From Saprospiraceae bacterium (GTDB lineage: Bacteria; Bacteroidota; Bacteroidia; Chitinophagales; Saprospiraceae), in NCBI GenBank assembly GCA_028285545.1, contig JANQPA010000075.1:62001-126000 (forward strand): 64,000 nucleotides of DNA. Reading direction: 5' to 3'. The notes beneath the pieces are model-generated. The model saw only the letters and a program-made list of their open reading frames with translations, was not told the origin of the DNA and made no database searches. Both the position numbers and the translations under genes were made by a program. Below are positions 1 through 7,407 of this stretch, piece by piece. Every line of letters begins with the position of its first letter. Within the stretch, counting starts at the first letter, position 1.

Positions 1-1269
1 GTTTTTGCTGCTTTTCTGGAATCTAAAACCTGTATTGACTCCCCAGGAAATATATTTAGTGGCCCGATGGCTAATTCCAAACCGAAATCCCTGCCTGGTT
101 TCATCCTCTATTAACTGATCAATAAAATTTTTATAGGATTCGTAGTAAATGATATTTCTCCGATTATCATAAGACATGGATAAGCGTAGCTTTCTACTCA
201 TACGGTATCGCACAGAGACATATAGATTGGTAAGTTTGGCGGTGTTTTTTACTTGCTCATTGATGTTTTCAAATAAATCCAGTTCAAAAGAACCGAAAAG
301 ATTCAGGTTTTTTGCCAAATTACTGGAGTGCTGAAAATAGGCAAACCTCCGATCGGTATTACCGCTGTTCATTTGATTGATTAAACCAAGGGTTGTAGTG
401 CTTGTAATGGATGGATCAATAGAGGTAATACTTGCATATGCCCCAAATTGTAGGAGGTTCAAATTAAGACCATAATCCTGAAAATCCGGACGGGTGCCAG
501 CAATAAACCCTAAACTTATATTCCCAAAGCCTTTTTCAAACTGCAAGCCATCAATAGCTCCCATACTGGAAAATTTGGGATTTATCTTTCTTCCAAATGT
601 CAAATGGGTGGATCTGTTAAACTCATATTTTGCCGACAAAGAATAAACTTTTAAAGCATCTGCAAAATTGATGGAATCATTGAGTTGATGTCGAAAGGTA
701 ACATAACTGTCTACTGATAATTTAGAGTTATTTAAATGCTGTGCTCTCAAAGAAAAAGCATAGCGCATTCGAGTGGCATTATTATAGCCTGAAAAATTAT
801 TATAGGAAGCAGCTGAAATACGACCTCTGATTTTTTCTTTAAATAAAATCTCTTCCAAAGGATCATCTTCTTCAGGTTTGACAACTGGATCATTATTAAT
901 TTCTAGCCTAGGATTTACTCGTGCAGGTTGGGAAGTTTCTTCTTTCACAACAGGCTTGGAGGCAGGAATAAAAACCTGGGCAAACAAGCGGTCATTTACC
1001 ACTAATTTGATGTTACCTATTGGAGTACATACCGTAGAGGAAGAGGATTTATTTTCTACAAGTAAAGCTGAAATCAATTGTCCTTCTTGCCTCATAAACA
1101 AAGTATCGCCCTTATTAATTTTCTCAGTCGAAGTGAACTTGACATATACATTTTTGGAAGAAAGGAAAGAGACTGTTCCTTCCAGCAATTCACTTTTATT
1201 TAAGTCCTGTGCCTTGCATAGGATCACAGAAAAAAGTAATAGAAACATCAAAAAACTTTGCTTCATCAT
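1..1269 (-). CDS. Outer-membrane beta-barrel protein, partial (left edge)
   Basis: This frame is open from an ATG at 1269 down to base 1, so the C-terminus lies outside the window. Residues 1-20 form a signal peptide (LLLFSVILCKAQ). Residues about 22-110 are a small soluble region, followed by an acidic, Pro-containing linker. From about residue 140 there are alternating amphipathic strands rich in Tyr, Phe, Arg and Asn (for example SLRAQHLNNSKLSVDSYVTF, LTFGRKINPKFSSMGAIDGL), typical of a transmembrane barrel. The gene starts 36 bp after the 22-haem cytochrome and is probably in its operon. By position it could be the outer-membrane sheath of a cytochrome conduit, analogous in role to MtrB. 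That role is inference, and I see no specific homology. The ATG at 1266 is an alternative start. Confidence 0.7.
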   Translation of the reverse strand, partial: MMKQSFLMFLLLFSVILCKAQDLNKSELLEGTVSFLSSKNVYVKFTSTEKINKGDTLFMRQEGQLISALLVENKSSSSTVCTPIGNIKLVVNDRLFAQVFIPASKPVVKEETSQPARVNPRLEINNDPVVKPEEDDPLEEILFKEKIRGRISAASYNNFSGYNNATRMRYAFSLRAQHLNNSKLSVDSYVTFRHQLNDSINFADALKVYSLSAKYEFNRSTHLTFGRKINPKFSSMGAIDGLQFEKGFGNISLGFIAGTRPDFQDYGLNLNLLQFGAYASITSIDPSITSTTTLGLINQMNSGNTDRRFAYFQHSSNLAKNLNLFGSFELDLFENINEQVKNTAKLTNLYVSVRYRMSRKLRLSMSYDNRRNIIYYESYKNFIDQLIEDETRQGFRFGISHRATKYISWGVNTGFRFQKSSKN

Positions 1270-1305
1270 TTTGGCTTTGGCAATGGGGGATTGCGTTTTA
1301 GAATT

Positions 1306-3030
1306 TTATTCCTCTCCATTTGGATGACAGGCAAAACAGGCATTACTCTCATATCTATAATCTCTGACATCGTCATGTTCGTCTGCTAAATCATTCGGAT
1401 CATTATGTTCATGACAGTCAATACAACTGAAAGCAGTGAAATTACCGGGTATAGTATGGCATTCTGTACAATCAGTCCATGCACCTTTATGAGTACCGCT
1501 GTAAATTGGAAAATACATTCCATCATGGTCAAAATCGGCTGGCTCCCAGGCTTCTTCGCTATGACATTCTGTACAATCTTTGGGGAAATTTGCAGACACA
1601 TGATTTGGATCAAAAGCATTCAGGTAATCGTTTTGATGGCATCCGAAACAAGTAGTAGGAGTGTTCGTAAAAGTACTGTTATGGCAAGCCGCACAATTAT
1701 TGGCAATTTCAGCATGAGCCCCCCTAAGCACATAATATCTATCATGATCTGGAAACGTAGCTGGCATCCAGTCTGGATCCGTAGTATGGCAGCGAGCACA
1801 ATCCATAGAAAATCCTAAATTTTGATGATCCGGGCTTTTTGTTTGTTCAAAATCTGTAGTATGACAAGCTGCACAATCGGTAGGGGTACCTGCAAAACCA
1901 TTGGCATGGCAGCTTTTACAATCGACGCTTATGTGAGCTCCTGTAAGCGGAAAATTAGTTCGATTATGATCAAAATTATCGTTTTCACTCCCTGTTGGGT
2001 GACAGGCCAAACAAGCATTGCTTTCATAAACATACCCCCCTACTCCATCATGATCATCATCTGTTTCCGAGCGGCCATGGCAAGTGGTGCAGGTGAATTC
2101 TGAGTAATTTGCTGGATTTAGGTGGCAATCTGTACATTCATTCCACTCTCCGGCATGTGCCCCCGTATATATCGGGAAATATTCATCATCATGCTGCTGG
2201 AATCGTGCGGGCATCCAGTTCAGGTCAAGAGTATGGCAGGAAGCACAATCCGTAGTAAAGTTTAAAGCTTGATGATCTGGATTTTGTGCCACTTCAAAAT
2301 CTTGTTGGTGGCAAGAAATGCAGTCTGTTGGAATGGCAGCAAAGGTACCCGACGTATGACATTTTATACAATCGATATCATGTCCTTTTACCAATGGGAA
2401 AAAGTCATGCAAAATATTTTGAGAAGACCAGTCAAAAGCATTGATATCATGACAATCGATACACTCCTGGGAATATCCGGCCTCCACATGATTAGGAGAG
2501 GTAGTCGCTAAAAAATCGTTTAAATGACAATTAATACACTCATTACCTATCCTTGTAAACTGAAGACCAGTCTCTGAAACGTGGCATTCATTACAACTTA
2601 TCTGGGCGTGAGAGCCCAGTAAGGGGAAACCATTTTCCTGATGCAACTCTGTGATATTATCGACTAACCAATTATCAACTGTATGGCAACGAGCGCAGTC
2701 AGAACCCACTGTCATATTGTGAAGATCTGTATGACATGAAATACACTCTGTGTTGGCTCCCGTAAAAACCAAGTCCTCATGACACAATCTGCAATCCGTA
2801 GCTATATGACCACCTTCTATTGGAAAATCAGTATCGATATTATGATTAAAACGAAGGGAATCATTCCCATTATTTGCACTCTGGAAATTCCAAGTTCCAA
2901 ATGGAATGGCCCAGCTATCAGAAGTGTGGCAGCGCGCACAATCCATTTTTAATTCCTGACCATGAGGAGATTGAGCCATAAGGCCCAAACTCATGCAAAG
3001 GAAGGCTATTACTGATGACAATCTACACAT
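1306..3030 (-). CDS. Exported multihaem cytochrome c, 22 CxxCH motifs
   Basis: The 574-residue protein begins with a signal peptide (residues 1-19, ending LGLMAQ). I count 22 CxxCH c-type haem sites along its whole length and no other recognisable domain. Seven segments share the pattern H-x(4-7)-FP-x(3-5)-G-x-H ahead of a CxxCH (for example FDHNRTNFPLTGAH). Their extra His residues could be distal haem ligands. It would be a periplasmic or outer-membrane-associated electron wire. The start overlaps the end of the 23-haem gene by 22 bp, so the two are almost certainly co-transcribed and perhaps translationally coupled. ATG at 3030 gives a proper signal peptide. Sequence similarity to cytochrome c3/octahaem families is limited to the CxxCH context. 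Confidence 0.9.
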   Translation of the reverse strand: MCRLSSVIAFLCMSLGLMAQSPHGQELKMDCARCHTSDSWAIPFGTWNFQSANNGNDSLRFNHNIDTDFPIEGGHIATDCRLCHEDLVFTGANTECISCHTDLHNMTVGSDCARCHTVDNWLVDNITELHQENGFPLLGSHAQISCNECHVSETGLQFTRIGNECINCHLNDFLATTSPNHVEAGYSQECIDCHDINAFDWSSQNILHDFFPLVKGHDIDCIKCHTSGTFAAIPTDCISCHQQDFEVAQNPDHQALNFTTDCASCHTLDLNWMPARFQQHDDEYFPIYTGAHAGEWNECTDCHLNPANYSEFTCTTCHGRSETDDDHDGVGGYVYESNACLACHPTGSENDNFDHNRTNFPLTGAHISVDCKSCHANGFAGTPTDCAACHTTDFEQTKSPDHQNLGFSMDCARCHTTDPDWMPATFPDHDRYYVLRGAHAEIANNCAACHNSTFTNTPTTCFGCHQNDYLNAFDPNHVSANFPKDCTECHSEEAWEPADFDHDGMYFPIYSGTHKGAWTDCTECHTIPGNFTAFSCIDCHEHNDPNDLADEHDDVRDYRYESNACFACHPNGEE

Positions 3031-4838
3031 TCGAAACTATTAAATTTATATTGAATAATTATTCTTCCATCATTTGCTTCGTAAGGTTTGTGACATTCTT
3101 CACAAGCTACTTGAGCATGAGCCCCTTCTAATTTGAAGGCAGTATTATCATGGTTAAAATCCTGGATAACCCAGTTTTCAAAGTCATGACAGCGATCACA
3201 ATCTGTTACTCCATTTTGGACAAATTGCTCATCATGCACATTATCGTGACAAGCGGCGCATTCCGAGGGTGTATCTATAAATCCTTCATATCGATTAGAA
3301 AGAACTGATTCTTCCAGCCCATGACATTCCATACAACTAACTTCCAGGTGCTTTCCTAAAAGTTCAAAATCAGTAAGGTCATGGTCAAATAGACTTTGAA
3401 TCCAATCATCCGTTACATGGCATTTTTCGCAATCTTGATTGGGATAAAATTCAGCTGCGATAAATCCTTCATGGACATCCTCATGGCAGTCGACGCAACG
3501 TTCTCCTATATTTCTGAAGGTCCATTTCTCTTCATCCATATGGCAAGCAAAACAAGGGGTAGCCAAATGTGCTCCGTCTAAAGGAAACTTAGTTTCATTA
3601 TGTTGTTCAATGGTATACAATGAGCCCGCAAAGCCCTTTTCATCATGACATTTTGCACAATCAGGCCCTATTCCATTTACCATAAATTCTCCTTCGTGGT
3701 AATCGGTATGGCAGGTGGCACAGGTGTTATGTTCAAGGGGTTCAGTCATACTATCTGAGGTATGACATTCCCGGCAATCTACTGTTTGGTGCTGTCCTTT
3801 TAAGGCAAAATCTGTCAAATTGTGGTTGAAGCCATCTGTTTCACCTCCAAGGAAGGAATTTTCGTTATGGCATTCTATACAATTGCTTCCAAACTTATTA
3901 TCATGTACATCTTCATGACAAGCCACACAATTATCCGTTGAAATACCAATATGATCCTGGAATAGCTCATCCAGAGTAACATTCATAGTGTGGCAATCTG
4001 CACAATTGACTTTGGCATGGGCACCCTTAAGAGGGAAATTGGTTCGATTATGATTAAATCTTCGAATTCGGCGCAGGGAAGTAAAAGATTCTTCCGAATG
4101 GCACTGCTTACAATCGTTTCCTAAAGTATTTTCATGTACATCTTCATGACAACTTATACAATTGGAAAACTCAATTCCAGTAAATTTTTGAAACTCCTGA
4201 CCCCGCCTGGTTTCCATTGGATGACATTCAATACAATCCACTTCAATATGCTTTCCTTCCAAGGGATAGTCCGTCTCATCATGATCAAAAAATTCAGCAG
4301 GTGCAAACTCTTCTGTTGAGTGGCAGCTTGCACAATCATTGGTTGACAAAGTATTTTGATGCACATCTTCATGACAGGAAACACAATCATGTTCCAAGCC
4401 GAGGAAGGTGTTCTCCCTTTTCTTCAAGTCTTGATCGGCAATAAAATCGGGAATATGGCAATCGCGGCAATCGATACGATTATGGGCACCTGTCAATTCA
4501 TAAGAAGTCAGATCGTGGTTAAAATTGTCCTGGTCAAAACGCATCATGTCAAATTTCCGGCCATGATGTTCACTATGACAAGTCGCACAATCTTTACCTC
4601 TAACTTCTTTTGAGTAATGATAGCCCCTTTTTTGATTATTCAAAGCCTGGATTTCCTTATGGCAATCCAGGCATTTATTATTATCAATCTTATTACCCAG
4701 AGAATGGCATTGCGTACACTTAAACATCCCTTCCAGATCCGCATGAGCTGAAGACAACTTCCCAGGTGAAAGCTGTGCTTGCAAATTCGGAAGAAAGGCA
4801 AGACAAAAAAGGACAATATGTAGTATTCGCATGGTCAT
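3009..4838 (-). CDS. Exported multihaem cytochrome c, 23 CxxCH motifs
   Basis: The 609-residue protein has a signal peptide (about residues 1-21, FCLAFLPNLQAQ) and 23 CxxCH motifs by my count. It is built from about seven repeats of roughly 75-80 residues. Each contains FNHNxTxFxLxGAHxxVxC followed by CH, then CxxCHEDVHxN and a further CxxCH, giving close to three haems per repeat. The final motif CVDCH ends the protein, so the last haem sits at the extreme C-terminus. It lies 13 bp downstream of the Fe-S/FAD oxidoreductase and overlaps the 22-haem gene. Likely role: periplasmic electron carrier between an inner-membrane oxidoreductase and the outer membrane (inference from context). Direction of electron flow and partner are not visible. 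Confidence 0.9.
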   Translation of the reverse strand: MTMRILHIVLFCLAFLPNLQAQLSPGKLSSAHADLEGMFKCTQCHSLGNKIDNNKCLDCHKEIQALNNQKRGYHYSKEVRGKDCATCHSEHHGRKFDMMRFDQDNFNHDLTSYELTGAHNRIDCRDCHIPDFIADQDLKKRENTFLGLEHDCVSCHEDVHQNTLSTNDCASCHSTEEFAPAEFFDHDETDYPLEGKHIEVDCIECHPMETRRGQEFQKFTGIEFSNCISCHEDVHENTLGNDCKQCHSEESFTSLRRIRRFNHNRTNFPLKGAHAKVNCADCHTMNVTLDELFQDHIGISTDNCVACHEDVHDNKFGSNCIECHNENSFLGGETDGFNHNLTDFALKGQHQTVDCRECHTSDSMTEPLEHNTCATCHTDYHEGEFMVNGIGPDCAKCHDEKGFAGSLYTIEQHNETKFPLDGAHLATPCFACHMDEEKWTFRNIGERCVDCHEDVHEGFIAAEFYPNQDCEKCHVTDDWIQSLFDHDLTDFELLGKHLEVSCMECHGLEESVLSNRYEGFIDTPSECAACHDNVHDEQFVQNGVTDCDRCHDFENWVIQDFNHDNTAFKLEGAHAQVACEECHKPYEANDGRIIIQYKFNSFECVDCHQ

Positions 4839-4851
4839 AATCCTGAATCGC

Positions 4852-6177
4852 TTATCGATGTTTTTTCATGGTATAGCCAAATCGTTTTGTTATTTCTACC
4901 CCTGCTTTTTGTAAAAATTGAGTAGGTAATTCACCTCCTGCAAAAATGTAGACCAGATCGTTATTCAAACTAAATTGTTCTCCATCCTTATGACTAAGTG
5001 TCACTTGTGTTTTTCCAATTTCTCTTAGATTAGTGTTATACCTGACATCGACCAATCCTTTCTCAATTGCTGATAAAATCTTACTTCGATTTTTTGGTTT
5101 TACCCGACTGAACTGATCTTTGCGGTAGGAAAGCACCACCTTATTGCCTTCGGCTAGGAGTAAGGCCGATTCCACTGCTGAGTCTCCACCACCTACCACT
5201 AAAACTTCCTTATTCTGTATTAATTCTGGTTCTAGTAGTCGGTAAGTAACCTTTTCTGTCATTTCGCCAGGAACTCCTAGTTTTCTTGGGGAACCCCGCC
5301 TTCCTATTGCCAGCAGCACCTTTTTGGCCATAAATTCTTTACCTTTCTGGGTAACTACTTTAAAATGGCCATTCTCAGGGGTGATGGCTTCTACTTTCGT
5401 ATTCTCTTGGATGCTGATATTATTTTTTGTTAGTGCATCATTCCAAAGGGCCAGCAATTCGGTTTTGCTGGTATCATAAAGTTTAATTTTCCCATAAAGA
5501 GGAAGCTCCATTGGAGCGGTCATGACTACTTTAGATCTGGGGAAGGTAAAAACGGTGCCCCCTAAAGTATCTTGCTCAAGAGTGACAAAGTTCAGTTTGT
5601 ACTTTTTGGCGCTCAAGGAAGCAGCGATGCCTGCAGGGCCGGCACCAATAATTACCAAGTCCAATGTAGAATTGTCCTTTTTAAAACCCGATTTAATCAT
5701 ATTTTCTACTGCAAAACACCCTTGATCCACACTGTTCTTTATCAAGCCCATTCCTCCCAGTTCTCCGGCGATATAAATCCCAGGAACATTGGTTTCGTAA
5801 TTTTCACTTACATGAGGAAGATCCACTCCACGTTTTTCGGTGCCTATGACTAAGGTGATTGCCTCTACCGGGCAAGCATGAAAGCAGGCTCCATGGCCAA
5901 TACAGTTGGAGGCATTGATTAGGGTTCCTCCACCATTCAAAATGCCAAGGATATCCTTTTCAGGGCAAGCCTCAACACAAGCTCCACTTTTAATGCAAGT
6001 TCCCAGGTCAATAACAGGATGTAAGGAAACAGGCTCATGCAAACCTTCTTCTTTTGCCTTTTCAATTTTTGCCTGTACTACCTGTGATGCCTTTTTAAGC
6101 TTTCTCAGATAGAAAACAATCATGGCAATACAGAAAAGAAAAACAATGGTGTATATGACAATTTCTTCTAAAAGCAT
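4852..6177 (-). CDS. Membrane-anchored Fe-S/FAD pyridine nucleotide-disulfide-type oxidoreductase
   Basis: The 441-residue protein has an N-terminal membrane helix (about 7-24) and a basic coiled stretch. Two ferredoxin-like motifs follow: C61-x5-C67-x3-C71-P and C92-x5-C98-x3-C102-P. A FAD-binding Rossmann motif GAGPAG lies at 178-183 and a second nucleotide motif GGGDSA at 329-334. The flavoprotein part resembles YpdA/thioredoxin-reductase-like proteins but lacks a redox CxxC. In both ferredoxin motifs the usual second Cys is replaced (Ser64, His95). I recall this variant in related proteobacterial proteins, so it is probably a family trait. Likely job: NAD(P)H- or quinone-linked electron transfer on the cytoplasmic face to the cytochrome b and multihaem proteins around it (inference). 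Confidence 0.85.
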   Translation of the reverse strand: MLLEEIVIYTIVFLFCIAMIVFYLRKLKKASQVVQAKIEKAKEEGLHEPVSLHPVIDLGTCIKSGACVEACPEKDILGILNGGGTLINASNCIGHGACFHACPVEAITLVIGTEKRGVDLPHVSENYETNVPGIYIAGELGGMGLIKNSVDQGCFAVENMIKSGFKKDNSTLDLVIIGAGPAGIAASLSAKKYKLNFVTLEQDTLGGTVFTFPRSKVVMTAPMELPLYGKIKLYDTSKTELLALWNDALTKNNISIQENTKVEAITPENGHFKVVTQKGKEFMAKKVLLAIGRRGSPRKLGVPGEMTEKVTYRLLEPELIQNKEVLVVGGGDSAVESALLLAEGNKVVLSYRKDQFSRVKPKNRSKILSAIEKGLVDVRYNTNLREIGKTQVTLSHKDGEQFSLNNDLVYIFAGGELPTQFLQKAGVEITKRFGYTMKKHR

Positions 6178-6243
6178 TCAAATTTATTTTCTATAATTTT
6201 CCGTAACAGACAATGCACTACCTTGTCAGCACTTAATTTTTTT

Positions 6244-7113
6244 TTAAAAAATCCATGTATACCCCAAAGCCAAGGTTATAGCCACGTGTAAAACGACAAT
6301 AACCAACATAACAATGGCAAAGGGCATATGAGCCACATGCCAGTATTTAAATAGTTTCTGCATACTTTGAAGCCGTTCAATCCTATTATTGATGGACATT
6401 TCGTTTTTCACCAATCGAACGACCCTTTTGATGTCCTGTCTGGATAAATGATTTTTTTTGAGGGTTCTTTTGATCCTCCTAATTTTCAAATTATCTTCTA
6501 CTGACCTATTAATTATTCTTTGTAATAAATTCCCGCTTCCTGATTGAATCTGTATTTGCAAACTAGATACAATGGTGCTCTGACTCACATAATCCAGTTG
6601 GTATGTGTCGTTTAATACACTTCCTACATTTGTTTTTGATTTTTGGATTTCAATCAAACTAAGTTCTCGACCTTCGATAGACCGTGGGATTTGTATGTAA
6701 ATGTATCTTCCAATGATTCCACTGACCACTACCGCAACCATACTCCAGAAGGCAATGGATACTATTCCTCCAAACTTAAAAGCCGTATGGAAGAGTATCA
6801 AAATAGGACCCAGGGTGCACAAAAAGATGTGAAACTCTAACCAATATTTAAGCCTTCCCCAACGTGCACAAAACTTATAGCGCTTACGGACGATGTACAT
6901 AATTACGCCAAATAAAATCAGAAAGGTTCCAATAAATCCCAATCCATGTCCGTACAAACCTGCTGCTTTGAAGTTTTCATGATCCGGATGATAAAAACGG
7001 TCTTCTAAAGGAGTAGCGTAATAGGAATATCCTTTATAGCTCAGAAAGATGGTTGTAAAAACAACTATGCTCGCTAAAATTGAAATATAAATACGATGCA
7101 CTGTCTTGGACAT
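6244..7113 (-). CDS. Integral membrane diheme cytochrome b-like protein
   Basis: The 289-residue protein has about five predicted membrane helices (roughly 8-27, 57-76, 92-112, 117-140, 264-286) and a charged helical cytoplasmic segment at 145-255. Two helices each carry a His pair 14 residues apart, H95/H109 and H262/H276. This spacing is the bis-haem b arrangement known in cytochrome b and ferric-reductase-like proteins. H56 and H259 are additional candidates. It is the first gene of the minus-strand cluster, 66 bp upstream of the Fe-S/FAD oxidoreductase. It could pass electrons across the inner membrane between that enzyme or the quinone pool and the periplasmic cytochromes. Family name not recognised with certainty. 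Confidence 0.75.
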   Translation of the reverse strand: MSKTVHRIYISILASIVVFTTIFLSYKGYSYYATPLEDRFYHPDHENFKAAGLYGHGLGFIGTFLILFGVIMYIVRKRYKFCARWGRLKYWLEFHIFLCTLGPILILFHTAFKFGGIVSIAFWSMVAVVVSGIIGRYIYIQIPRSIEGRELSLIEIQKSKTNVGSVLNDTYQLDYVSQSTIVSSLQIQIQSGSGNLLQRIINRSVEDNLKIRRIKRTLKKNHLSRQDIKRVVRLVKNEMSINNRIERLQSMQKLFKYWHVAHMPFAIVMLVIVVLHVAITLALGYTWIF

Positions 7114-7298
7114 ATTGCTCTTTCTTTTTACAATTGGTTTTGTAAACGTTTCTTACCATATTTTACAAGGAATCTCCTTGTCTTAATTTTAGCGATTGGA
7201 TAATATTAGTGATTTTGAAAGCCTATACGGGAGCAAATGCACAGGGGGTTGCTTGGAGATCAAAAATTTGTTAGATAAAATTTGAAGGAGAGTTAATG

Positions 7299-7340
7299 AA
7301 AAAAAAAGTGAGTCATAACCTCAAATGCGTTATGACTCAC
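7299..7340 (-). terminator. Rho-independent terminator of the T9SS protein gene
   Basis: There is a perfect 12-bp stem (7308-7319 with 7329-7340, GTGAGTCATAAC) and a 9-nt loop. On the minus strand it is followed by an uninterrupted run of nine T (7299-7307). It lies 67 bp downstream of the stop of the gene ending at 7408. Confidence 0.9.
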
Positions 7341-7407
7341 TTAAATCCAGTACTTACAGATCAAAAGATCAGAAATAAAGTAGCATTATTTTTTTGGTGT
7401 TACAGTC

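Noticed and set aside
878-1327. 149-residue plus-strand ORF at the left edge
   Set aside because: Antisense to the open barrel-protein frame, which has a signal peptide and barrel strands.
1405-2511. Plus-strand ORFs opposite the 22-haem cytochrome gene
   Set aside because: Antisense frames of CxxCH-rich coding sequence; the minus-strand protein with 22 regular motifs explains the region.
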